Assembly (NCBI GenBank): GCA_020466095.1
Contig: CM035806.1
Location: 69,889,077-69,953,076, forward strand
Direction: 5' to 3'
Source: Chlorops oryzae
Taxonomy: Eukaryota > Arthropoda > Insecta > Diptera > Chloropidae
Length of the DNA stretch: 64,000 nt
A program made the position numbers and the translations under genes. This document shows, piece by piece, positions 1 through 9,461 of the stretch (position 1 is its first letter; the number at the start of each line of letters is the position of its first letter). The notes beneath the pieces are model-generated. The model saw only the letters and a list, made by a program, of their open reading frames with translations, was not told the DNA's origin and did no database searches.

Positions 1-613
1 CAGCGCAAATTCCGAATACGTTTTCAATTATCCTTCGAGCCCTAGATAGCCGATAATTGAAAACTCTAGTGTTCATATCCTGCTTTCTGAATGAGTATGG
101 CTTCATTAAAAAGGGCTTTAGAGGAAAAGCGTCATCAGCCACAATTACAAAAGGAATTGAAGGCTCTGTTTCATGCGGCAAAGGCTCTGGTGGGGGTACA
201 TTTATATTATTTTCGCACAACGCTAATGACAACGGAGATCTGCAAATTTAAAAAAAAATTATTGTTGGGACACAAACCTAGCACTTCTTATAACTTACGT
301 TACAAAAATACCACCATCAGATTCGCGTCCATAAGCACCGACGTCAATATATATAAATTTATATTCAGCATCAGCTAAACCTAATAGCACTATACTGTTT
401 GTATTTTTGTAATTAAAATATTGCGATCCGGATCTATGTGGTGCTTATATAACTATATGTTTTCCATCTAAGGCCCCAATGCAATGCGGAAACTGCCACC
501 TTTCCTGAAAACCGTTCGCTATGAGCAACCACTCCGCAGTTGTTGTGGGCATCTGAAATTGCAAAATATTATATCAAAACTAAGCTGTTTTTTTAATTGT
601 TTTAATTGTTTCA

Positions 614-986
614 GTCTACTACGTCGGAATTTTCGACAAGTAAAACATCTGCGGCATTGGATTTCGCAAAAACCCTTATAGAAGACGTCTCTGCAGGGTC
701 AGATTTTGATTTGGAAGAAACGGTATCAACGGCATCGACGGCCAAAAAGCAACAAGTTGGAAAAGTCGGGCGAAAGCCTTCAGATTTGCAAAGATCGTCA
801 TTACTTAACCGTGCATCAGAGATTTTGGACTCCGTTGAGCATGAAACAAGCGACGACTTATGGGGCCGTCTTATAGCCGACAAATTAAAGACTTGGCCTA
901 ACGCAGAAGGCAAGCGCCGATTTCGGCTAGCTATTTTAGATGCATTCACAAAACTTGAAAATGGAAATTTCGATTCTGTCTCTTAA
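614..986 (+). CDS. BESS-motif protein exon, probable second Harbinger protein
   Basis: The exon opens just after a good acceptor (TTTAATTGTTTCAG, ending at 613) and has no ATG of its own, so it is probably the last exon of a spliced gene. The C-terminal 40 residues, from DDLWGRLIADKL to LAILDAF, fit a BESS motif (two helices with a basic centre), which usually follows a MADF (Myb/SANT-like) DNA-binding domain. Harbinger elements normally carry such a DNA-binding partner that helps the transposase enter the nucleus and bind DNA. The MADF part is not visible here. It lies inside the first intron of the transposase on the opposite strand. A host gene fragment is the alternative. Confidence 0.6.
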
Positions 987-1027
987 AATTAACAATAACT
1001 ACACAAGTTTACAAATAAAGGCCAACT

Positions 1028-2115
1028 TTTGGACCAGAAAAACTGGATAGCGGCCCTATAGGAATTTTTCGTGCTGATTCCGAATCTGGTACCCGTTTTT
1101 CTCTATCACGTCAAGTTTTTGAGAAATCGTTAAATAACGGTTTTTGACATTTTTACCTATAGTCTATGTCAATAATGAGGTCGTAGACCCTATATGCCTT
1201 AACCGATTTCAAAGTTTTTGGTACTCATATGAAAGAGGAATGACAACGCAACATATCCTTCATACACAAATTTGGAATTGATTCAGTAACTTGGAAGCTA
1301 TAGGGCAAAAAACGCGATGCTGATTTCCAATTTTTAGCGATTTTGTTTAAAAACTTGAAATTCAAATGGTTATAATTTCCGAACCAAGGCTGGCATTCCA
1401 GGTCTTAATACTTTGAATGAAAGAACAATCAATTGAAAAAGTTTTGAGCCTAAAACAAAAAAAATCCGTTGCGTCGTTCTAATTTTATGAGGATTTTCGC
1501 TGAAAATGACAAAAACGAATTTTTTATTTTGGTATATTCTTCGCTCGTTCATATGTATATTTCAGTTACATATACATATAAATATACATATGAACGAGCG
1601 AAGAATATACCAAAAATAAAAATTCGTTTTTGTCATTTTCAGCGAAAATCCTCATAAAATTAGAACGACGCAACGGATTATTTTTGTTTTAGGCTCAAAA
1701 CTTTTTCAATTGATTGTTCTTTCATTCAAAGTATTAAGACCTGGAATACCAGCCTTGGTTCGGAAATTATAACCATTTGAATTTCAAGTTTTTAAACAAA
1801 ATCGCTAAAAATTGGAAATCAGCATCGCGTTTTTTGCCCTATAGCTTCCAAGTTACTGAATCAATTCCAAATTTGTGTATGAAGGATATGTTGCGTTGTC
1901 ATTCCTCTTTCATATGAGTACCAAAAACTTTGAAATCGGTTAAGGCATATAGGGTCTACGACCTCATTATTGACATAGACTATAGGTAAAAATGTCAAAA
2001 ACCGTTATTTAACGATTTCTCAAAAACTTGACGTGATAGAGAAAAACGGGTACCAGATTCGGAATCAGCACGAAAAATTCCTATATGGCCGCTATCCAGT
2101 TTCTCTGGTCCAAAA
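1028..2115. repeat. 1.09 kb foldback element: two near-identical ~540 bp inverted arms
   Basis: The left arm begins TTTTGGACCAG near 1028 and the right arm ends CTGGTCCAAAA near 2115. The arms match almost base for base in inverse order, for example GGATAGCGGCC against GGCCGCTATCC, and GACGTGATAGAGAAA at 2029 against TTTCTCTATCACGTC at 1097. They meet around 1564-1590 with about 25 bases of AT-rich spacer. No coding is evident and open frames inside it are mirror images. No clear target duplication was found. It sits in the Harbinger intron, so it is probably a later foldback or MITE insertion. Confidence 0.9.
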
Positions 2116-2762
2116 CCTTGTATACCTGTGCTATGTTTTACTACTATATAGTCCGCGCGAACAGGACTGACTGTTAAAGTAATTTACTTGCATACTGAAT
2201 AAATGAAATATATTACCTTTAAAAAATCTTCACGGAGAGTTTCATATATAGCAGCGCAGGTTTCGTGTATTATAAGCGATATGGTAGAATCGGACATCTT
2301 AAATAGATATCTTAAACTACCCATGCTCTCCCCAGTTGCTAAATAGCGCAATGTTACCACGAGCCGCTCTGCTGGTGATATTGCCTTCCGAAAATAGGTG
2401 TCTCTTTTCTCAATCAACGGGCGAACTCGCGCTAATAAAAAATAGAAGTCCTCAGCCTTCATGCGTACAAAATTACGGAATAGTTCTGGGTCATTTGCTT
2501 CCAGCTTTTTTTGAAAATGCGTGAAAAATCCTGTTGCTTCTCTTTCTAAGAAAAGCTCGCGAGCCCACACACTCCGCTTACGTTTTCGTCCTGCCTCTTC
2601 CTCTTCATGGTTCAATAGCACAATAACTGCAGCCAGTCGCAACTTTTTTTGTGCAGATATTTCCATAGTTTTATAATTAATTTTTGTTTTTAAACAGGGC
2701 AAGCTAATTTCAGTTTTTGAACTTTGGTGCCTGCGTTGCTTTATTTTTGAATTTAAGCTCAC

Positions 2763-3013
2763 ATGTAAGGGGCTTTCAATTTATTTGCCAACACTTTTAT
2801 GAACTGTGTTTACAAACGGGGGAAATGCGTTCCCAATTAAAATTTTGATAAAGTTTACAAACTAGTGTAAGGGGCAGTTTTCGAATCGTTGCTGTTGATT
2901 TATGTTGCTAAATTTATCAACAGATGTAAAGGCGGCATAAGAAAGCAACAATTTGAATGATCATATTTCAATCCCATACGTGATTAATTGGATTAATTAT
3001 TTCGTTTTTGTAA
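2763..3013. other. Probable right end of the Harbinger element and AT-rich flank
   Basis: No gene seen. The motif GTAAGGGGC occurs at 2766 and again at 2868, which may mark an internal repeat or the terminal region of the Harbinger transposon. The exact end and its 3-bp target duplication could not be fixed. Confidence 0.3.
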
Positions 3014-3250
3014 TTTGAATACGACTCGCTTTTGAAACATATTGGAGAGTCGTTTTCGAGTTTTCTTTTAATCGTGCATGTGATCGATCACTTTTCAATC
3101 ATCAAGAGGGCTCGAAAACGGCTCATCTGGGTTATTGAAATACGACTCGCTTTTGAAGCATATTGGAGAGTTGTTTTCGAGTCTTCTTTTAATCATGCAT
3201 GTGATCAATCATTTTCTAATCATGAAGGGGGCTCGAAAAAGACTCGTAAT
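3014..3250. repeat. 121-bp direct repeat, two copies
   Basis: AATACGACTCGC occurs at 3018 and 3139, giving a period of 121 bp. The two units share TTTGAA-CATATTGGAGAGT and a run around CATGTGATC-ATCA. They diverge by about 10 percent. No coding is apparent. Confidence 0.75.
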
Positions 3251-3297
3251 TGAATCTTCTCAAAAAACAGTCTTCCAAATGTTGGGTAGTTATTTAA

Positions 3298-3913
3298 TAG
3301 GGATTCCAAAAAATGGCCAAAATGCCAATCCCGGGATTTCGGGATTCCAAAATTTCAATCCCGGGATCCCGGGATCGGTCCCGGGATTAGGAAGAATGCT
3401 TAAAACGAATAAATTTTAAAATTTTTTTTATTTAAGCTATGTTTCACATTAACAATAATAAAAAAAAACAAAAACTTAATAACATTCCAGTTATTTGAAG
3501 CATAACAGCTGAATCAGTGATGTTAAATTCTTTTTCTGATATTCCCTAACATACACAGCCCCAAAAAATCACTACTTTTTCCTTTGCTTATATAAATTTT
3601 TCCCTACAAAAATCCTTACGATTTTATTTACTTATATTTGCATTATCATAGCTGAATTACAATAGTCTGGCGACTGCGTATTTTAATGGTTTAAAATACA
3701 AAAATCGATTTTTATGTCCACTAACGTATTACACCCACTTGCAACGTTATATCTTAAAGCATTTTCATCTGATTATATTTCGATATTTCTACCTCGACAG
3801 TTAAAAATAATTGCAAAAATGCCCCGGGACTAACGAAGACTAATCCCGGGATTTTCGGGACTAGAAAACGTCCGGGATCCCGGGATCCCGGGATCCCGGG
3901 ATTGGAATCCCTA
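3298..3913. mobile_element. hAT-type MITE with CCCGGGATT iterations
   Basis: The terminal inverted repeats are TAGGGATTCCAA and TTGGAATCCCTA, and the 8-bp target duplication TTATTTAA lies at 3290-3297 and 3914-3921. Eight-bp duplications with TAGGG ends fit the hAT superfamily. The element is 616 bp and codes for nothing. Both subterminal zones are dense in CCCGGGAT units, the right one being a run of four around 3872-3905. Such iterated sites are usually transposase-binding sites; that role is inferred. Confidence 0.85.
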
Positions 3914-4864
3914 TTATTTAATATTTTTAAAGATTAAAATGTATGTAAATCTGCTCTATTTTTAGTTCTCAGTAATTAAATATTTTTTAGGGATGTTCCG
4001 ATCATGACTTTGGCCGACTAGCCGCCTACTCGACTAGTCGGTTGTAAAAATGCCGACTAGTCGACCGATTATATAAATATATATTTAAAATGCGATGCTT
4101 ATTTTTTGGCGATGAAGCAATGGCGATTAAATGCTCTTGAAGAGGTGCAAAAACATAAGTACAGACTTTTTTCCCGGTATATTATAGTAACGGTATTCTT
4201 CCAGCAATCATTCAATTAAATATCGATTGATACGAAGTCTAGTACTTACGTTTTTGTTATCAAATATTAAGTTTTCATAAGCCAGAAGGTAAACAAAAAA
4301 TAAAAATCAAATAATTGAAGAAATGATTGGGAAATTTTAATTTTCATAAAACTTAATTTTTCAATATACGATGCGTTAAAAAAATCATATCTCTGTAAGT
4401 ATTGCGTATCCCATTCTTAAATTTTGCTTTTATTAAGAGAAAAGCTTAGGCTACCATTAAAAAATAAAATATATTAAAATGGTCCAAATTTAAAAAAAAA
4501 ATAATTTTTTGCAAAATTCAAGTTTTTCCCTTTGAAATAATAGTTATAGCGGTATTTAGTATAATTCAGTCGAAAGCTAAATACAAGACAAACATTTCAC
4601 TCCTTCAAAATTTTTTTCTAGCGTCCTTAGTTTTTGCGGTATCAGCGATTGAAAAAAAGTCTTTGTTGAAAAAAGTAAGATTTCAAAAAAAAATTTCCGG
4701 GAAAAGTATGGTAAATTTAGAAAATAAATAAGGTATCTAATGTTTTTGGTTATTTTATCGAAAAAACAATATTTTTTCCAAAACAAAACTTTAGTGGCAA
4801 ATTTTGTGTGGAATCACCCATATGTATGTCAATATTAAATAAGTTAATTTTTTCTTTCTTTCAG
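3914..4864. other. AT-rich stretch upstream of the visible cuticle-gene exons
   Basis: No gene recognised. At 3990-4065 there is a short zone of CGACTAGTCG palindromes after AGGGATGTTCCGAT, which looks like one end of another hAT-type repeat, but no matching second end was found. The rest is probably intron of the cuticular protein gene, because a splice acceptor (TTTCTTTCAG) closes it at 4864. Confidence 0.4.
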
Positions 4865-5375
4865 CAACCCCCAAAAACACCGGGTAATCGTCCCGGACCA
4901 GGACCTGGACCACAACCTGATGTGAGCATACATACATATACACACAATTGAAAAGGGATCTTAGTCGTCGTTCATATTATGCGACAAGACAACCGCCGTG
5001 CCGCTCGCTTGTCTTGTCGCATAATATGAACGACGACTTATTCAAGCCCTACTTTATCGATCAATGTATCTATCTCTCTATATGACTATCTGACTGTCTA
5101 TCTAAATTCAACAGGATCACGTCCACGTACCTGGCATGCCATATGACTTTGAATACTCAGTGAATGATATTGAAACTGCAAATGACTATGCCCACAAAGC
5201 CTCAAGTAATGGTGACGTAGTCCAAGGAGAATATCGCGTCCAATTACCGGATGGAAGAACACAAATTGTGCGCTACACAGCCGACTGGAAGACTGGTTAT
5301 CATGCTGAAGTAAGTTATGAAGGCGAAGCTCAATATCCCGAAGGTCCTGGAGGACGTCCAGGCTACAAATACTAG
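4865..5375 (+). CDS. Pro-resilin-like cuticular protein (R&R chitin-binding domain), last two exons
   Basis: Two exons join in phase: 4865-4921 (19 codons rich in Pro and Gly, between a CTTTCAG acceptor and a GTGAGC donor) and 5115-5375 (86 codons and TAG). The second exon carries a Rebers-Riddiford chitin-binding domain: YDFEYSVND near its start, then GEYRVQLPDGRTQIVRYTAD and GYHAEVSYEGEA. The tail is Gly/Pro-rich and ends GYKY. Such proteins are secreted and bind chitin in the cuticle. The first exon with signal peptide is not seen and should lie upstream. The domain is close to the RR-2/pro-resilin group. This is the only clear host gene in the window. Confidence 0.88.
4963..5038. repeat. 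Perfect 30-bp hairpin inside the cuticle-gene intron
   Basis: Positions 4963-4992 and 5009-5038 are exact reverse complements (AGTCGTCGTTC... against ...GAACGACGACT), separated by 16 GC-rich bases. It lies entirely in the 193-bp intron 4922-5114. It could be a tiny MITE remnant or a structured intron element. Confidence 0.9.
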
Positions 5376-5793
5376 AGATACAGATGACCATACATTATGA
5401 ACCTATTAATACTCTTAGAGAGGGATTGCTTGTGGAACGAATTTATCCACTATAAGTGAACTTTTTCCATTTCGATTTAGGCTAAATTCAGATAAATTTT
5501 TTCTCTTTTATTGTTTTATTTTATTTTATTTAAAATTTTTTTATAACTTAGTTCCATTTTTTTCATTTTTCATTTTCTTTTGTTCGTATTTACGGATATA
5601 TGAAATCGATTGTAAAAGATTTGTACATGAAATAAAATTATTTAAATAATATTGAAAAGATATTTCCGCTAAAATTTCGATTTAAAGAGCAAAGCGAGTA
5701 TTGGAATAAGCTCAGCAAAGGCAGAAATAGGCCAGAATATGAACCAAAATGAACTGGCCTAGTAGTGAAAAACCCCCCAAATTATAATAAAAA
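5376..5793 (+). other. 3' UTR and downstream flank of the cuticle gene
   Basis: Contains a canonical AATAAA polyadenylation signal at 5631-5636, about 255 bp after the stop codon. Nothing else recognisable up to the Helentron-like end at about 5794. Confidence 0.6.
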
Positions 5794-6469
5794 CAAGTAA
5801 AGAAGTTTACATCGGCTAAGCCGATTGCACACATACCTTTTCCTCAGCCTAAAATATGTCAAAACATTACCTTAACAAAAATTCATGCCGTTTTCGTTGT
5901 TCTAGCTTGGATATCTATTTATACCTTATCTGTACTTCGATTTAGCTTCTCAAACTCAAGAGCATTATTAAGCACAACATTTTCGCGGATGGTGGGCATG
6001 GTCAAGTTTTAACCGTTAGAGGACATTTTGTCTAGTTGCGAAATACTCAATTCAAAATAGTGGAAATCAAATTTTTGCGAATTTCGCGTATGGCATCACA
6101 AATCAGAACTATGTTTCTTTTAATGTTTCCATTTGTTACATTTATTATTTTTGTTGTTTGTGAACTCAATTTTACATGGTGGTTTAAATGTTAGATGTTA
6201 TATAGATGCTTGCTGGCTGTCTGTTTGGAAATTGTATGAATATCGCGGCCATATATTACTATATATGTCACTCAGGAGCCGTTTCGGTTTTGGCTCGTTT
6301 CACCACGGTCTTGGGTACCCACCACGGTTTTGGGTACCCACCAAAATGAGCATTTTGCACTGAGGTACTCACCAAAAGTATTTCTCTCTTGCTCTTTTTT
6401 TGCCTGCCGAGTAACATCTCTTTCTAACTGGCGCGAAATGTCCCGCCCAAAATCTATGAGAGTGACATA

Positions 6470-7761
6470 TTAGGTGTAGTAAAAAGAAATCCATTATTTT
6501 TGCATTAAATTGAGGGCTTTATTTAAGATAGTTAGAATGACCCGATTTAGGTCAAATATGCGCCGTTTTGTTCGATAACTTGTTGCCATTTTAAAGGTAA
6601 TTTCATTATGTCTCTCTCATAGAAGCCCTCGTTCCTATTAGCAAAAAATTGAGACAGTCGAATTTCAGAAGCCTCTCTTGAAGCGAATGTTTCACCAGCA
6701 AAATTGTTCGCCATGGACAGGAACAGATGGTAATCACTTGGTGCCAGGTCCGGACTATAAGGTGGATGCAGAAGAACCTCCAAACCAAACTCCCGGAGCT
6801 TCTGGCGAGTCACTATCGATGTGTGTGGCCTGGCGTTGTCCTGATGGAACACAATTCCTCTCCTATTGGCCAAAGCTGGCCGCTTATGGGCGATTGCTTC
6901 CTTCAGACGGTCCAATTGTTGACAGTAGAGTTCCGAGTTAAGAGTTTTGCCGTATGGGAGCAGGTCATAGTAGATAATTCCCTGCAAATCCCACCAAACA
7001 CACAGCAAAACCTTCTTGGCCGTCAATCCTGGCTTGGCCACCGTTTCCGCCGGTTCACCGTGTTTCGACCACGACCGTTTTCGCTTGACGTTGTCGTAAG
7101 TGACCCACTTTTCATTCCCAGTCACCAACCGCTTCAGAAATGGGTCGATTTTGTTGCGGTTCAGCAGCGATTCGCAGATGGAAATTCGGTCTATGAGGTT
7201 TTTTTGCGTTAACTCGTGTGGCACCCATACATCGAGCTTCTTTGTGTATCCAGCCTTATTCAAATGGTTCCAAACGGTTTTTTGTGCAATCTTTAGCTCT
7301 TTTGCAATCGAAACAGTGCTAACATGACGGTCGGACTCGATAATTTCCATGATTTTATCGACATTTTCGACAATTGGCCTTCCAGTGCGTGGTGCATCCT
7401 TGACATCGAAGTTACCGGAACGGAATCGACGAAACCAAAATTGCGCATGATTGGCTGTTACAGTATCAGGTCCATAAACGCTATTCACATTTTCAGCCGC
7501 CTGGCTTGCGTTTTCTCCCTTATCGAAGAAAAACTGTAAAATGTAGCGAATTTTCTCTTTGCTGATGTCCATCTTTGGCAAGCTCTCAAACAAAACTGAA
7601 TCAATCAATCAAAAAAGTGTCAAAAAAGCTTTTTTAGTAGGAACTGTCATCTTTCTAATGCCCCCTAGCGGAACACGATCGGACTTATACAACGCGAGAT
7701 GCAGATAAATAACGCCATCTATTGGAAAAATAATGGAATAATTTCTTTTTACTACACCTAA
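6470..7761 (-). mobile_element. mariner element, 1292 bp, structurally complete
   Basis: Terminal inverted repeats start TTAGGTGTAGTAAAAAGAAAT on both sides (right end as ATTTCTTTTTACTACACCTAA) and the TA target duplication is at 6468-6469 and 7762-7763. Length and layout are those of an intact mariner. Confidence 0.93.
6547..7608 (-). CDS. mariner transposase, full length
   Basis: A DD34D transposase that binds the mariner ends and moves the element into TA sites. It has 353 codons from the first ATG, or 341 from the inner MDISKEK, which fits the roughly 345-residue norm. The N-terminal third has the paired helix-turn-helix, with the linker WVPHELTQKN. The catalytic Asp residues are in TGNEKWVTYDN (first Asp of the triad at YD), FHQDNARPH and YSPDLAPSDYHLF. 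No stop or frameshift is present, so this copy could encode active enzyme; activity itself is not shown. The subfamily was not settled by eye. Confidence 0.93.
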   Translation of the reverse strand: MIDSVLFESLPKMDISKEKIRYILQFFFDKGENASQAAENVNSVYGPDTVTANHAQFWFRRFRSGNFDVKDAPRTGRPIVENVDKIMEIIESDRHVSTVSIAKELKIAQKTVWNHLNKAGYTKKLDVWVPHELTQKNLIDRISICESLLNRNKIDPFLKRLVTGNEKWVTYDNVKRKRSWSKHGEPAETVAKPGLTAKKVLLCVWWDLQGIIYYDLLPYGKTLNSELYCQQLDRLKEAIAHKRPALANRRGIVFHQDNARPHTSIVTRQKLREFGLEVLLHPPYSPDLAPSDYHLFLSMANNFAGETFASREASEIRLSQFFANRNEGFYERDIMKLPLKWQQVIEQNGAYLT

Positions 7762-7819
7762 TATATAGTAATATATGATCGCGGCTGTCCGCTGGCTACC
7801 GTTCAGTGTGAGTATTCAC

Positions 7820-8552
7820 CATATAGGACTATAGGTCTAACTTTTCTTCTTCCTAATCCCTGCAATGTGTTAGACCTACGCTGCTTCAACATAGGCATAT
7901 AGCATGAGGAAAAGAGAAGCATGCAATGGCAGCGAAATCTTTAGCTCTGCTGTGGTGAAATGCATTGCCACTTTTTATTTTTAATTTTGGGAGATTTTCG
8001 AGTACATTACATATAAAATATCTACCAAACTCATAAAATGATATGAAAAGCTTGAAAAACATAAAACTAATCAAGGAAACTCAATATCAAGGAGAAAAAT
8101 AAATTGTTTTTTAGTTCTACCCTGTCCACTTAACTTTTTGATCACACTGTTTCAGCAAAAATACTGAATTCTATGTACAATCAAATTCGTAGCCGTAGTC
8201 AAAAATGTATGTCAATTTATTACAAAATGAACACATTCGTGCACATTGAGCAAAAACATATCGCAATACATTTAATAAAGTTTCATTTATGAACTTTTCA
8301 AGCAATATAGAAAACCGAGCCGACGTCGTGTTTCTTTGATAATTTTCTCACAAGTGGCATCATAGTGCCACTTTGTGTCTACCCGTAATATTGTTGGTAG
8401 CTTTCTGGTGAATTTCTCGAAAGAGTTGAATTTCCTATTCCTGCTTAAGGTTTTTATTGATAGCTTTTTGGTGAATTTCTCGAAAGAGTTGAATTTCCTA
8501 TACCTGCCTAGAGGCTTTTCGACGTCGACAGTAAGACCTACAGTCCTACATG
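7820..8552. mobile_element. hAT-type MITE B, copy 1 (left LTR)
   Basis: 733 bp, ends CATATAGGACTATAGGTC and GACCTACAGTCCTACATG, with the 8-bp duplication GTATTCAC at 7812-7819 and 8553-8560. The same family is present twice in the right LTR at different positions. It includes a direct repeat of about 75 bp (TTGGTAGCTTTCTGGTGAATT at 8393 and a copy at 8459). Confidence 0.88.
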
Positions 8553-8962
8553 GTATTCACGCTGCACTGAGAAGCAGTCGCGCACACAAATCACTCAATT
8601 TCTGTCACTTGTATGAGTGTGTGCTCAACTACCTCTCAGCCAACTACGCTGTCGGAAATTACTCTTTCTGTGCATTTTCAGTTACAGTTTAAAAGTTTCT
8701 TTAATATTGACAATGACTTGAGTAAATCTAACTTTGAATATTCTGTAGGTTGTCTCAAAAAAATGCTGTAAACTAAGATACTTAAACTAAGAATGACTTC
8801 GACTTAAAAGCTATAAACGACCTCAACTTAAAACTAAAAGCGCCTCCACTTAGAACTAAAAACGTTCTCCGTGCGTTTGTGTGTGAACCGGCTCGTTTTG
8901 CATATTATAAACTGTATGAGACTTTCATACATTTACACTCTCGCCTCCGTAAATCACTCAGT

Positions 8963-9457
8963 TCATTTACTCAATTTTAGCACGGCCAGTCTATTGACAG
9001 GACGACGAAAGGTGACAGTGGCAGTTTTGACTTCCAATATTCTTATGCGTCCATCCTTAGCAGGAAATACATTAGTAATTCTTCCTTTCTGCCACTGACT
9101 TCGAGGTTGACTTGGGTCACATACAATAACGATGTCGTTGATCTTAATCGGCGTTCGCTCAGAAAACCACTTGCTACGGTTCATCAACTGCGGTAGATAC
9201 TCAGTGGTCCATTTTTTCCATAGGCGGTCCTTGATCATTTGTGCAATTCTCCATTGCTTTCGCAGACAAATGTTTTCAGTATACGGCTGAGGTGTCTGAG
9301 TTGAATTACAACATCCAATTTTAAAGTGGTTTGGAGTAAGCGAGTCATCGTCGGGGGATTCGATTGGAACGTCGGTGAGGGGCCGGCAATTTACGATGTT
9401 TTCCGCTTCGATCAATGCGCTCTGTAGCGTCGCCAACCTCGGAGTTGCGTTCTTAAA
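8963..9457 (-). pseudogene. BEL-1 integrase C-terminal part
   Basis: Open frame ending KLSK at 8963, with the BEL/Pao signature IEAENIVNCRPLTDVP, then DDDSLTPNHFKIG, CLRKQWRIAQ and the C-terminal domain PRSQWQKGRITNVFP. It is the downstream half of the integrase whose catalytic core lies at 18536-18834. The gypsy element separates the two, and reading can be followed across the ACGT duplication. The frame is open within this piece. Confidence 0.88.
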
Positions 9458-9461
9458 CGTT

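Larger units (their letters stand above)
1..2666 (-). pseudogene. PIF/Harbinger transposase (HARBI1-like), three exons, open at the window start
   Basis: This DDE transposase would cut and paste a Harbinger transposon. Exon 1 (2666 down to 2214) starts at MEISAQKK and ends at LREDFLK before a GTAATA donor. Exon 2 (552-299) follows an AATTTCAG acceptor and begins MPTTTAEW; it holds the family motif GALDGKH and the second acidic motif [19 protein letters not shown] donor follows, and exon 3 (239 to beyond position 1) holds DDAFPLKPFLMKPYS and FNYRLSRARRIIENVFG. These three blocks are the known order of the family. One in-frame TAA at 447-445, just after GALDGKHIVI, breaks exon 2. The first intron is unusually long because it holds an oppositely directed exon and a 1.1 kb palindrome. 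Splice sites are read by eye; the family call is firm. Confidence 0.88.
6250..7777. mobile_element. Small hAT-like MITE split by mariner
   Basis: Terminal repeats CATATATTACTATATATG and CATATATAGTAATATATG (the right one interrupted by mariner), with the 8-bp duplication ATCGCGGC at 6242-6249 and 7778-7785. The right BEL LTR keeps the empty site (around 46095), confirming the insertion. Without mariner the MITE is about 234 bp. It contains two copies of a unit around ACCACGGT-TTGGGTACCC (6301-6341). Confidence 0.85.
6089..8937 (-). repeat. BEL-1 3' LTR (left copy), interrupted by two MITEs
   Basis: Native LTR sequence amounts to about 570 bp and matches the right copy at 45924-48017. It is broken at 6250-7777 by a MITE carrying mariner and at 7820-8552 by a second MITE. 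It ends CATTTACA at 8937, followed by the internal region with the end of the integrase frame. Confidence 0.88.

Noticed and set aside
3990..4065. Second hAT MITE starting AGGGATGTTCCGAT
   Set aside because: Only one end is visible and no 8-bp duplication could be paired.
4577..4786. Minus-strand 69-codon frame
   Set aside because: Low-complexity Phe/Lys-rich product of AT-rich DNA with no motif.
6678..7212. Plus-strand open frames of 87 and 161 codons
   Set aside because: They lie antisense to the mariner transposase, which has all the family motifs; the plus-strand products resemble nothing.
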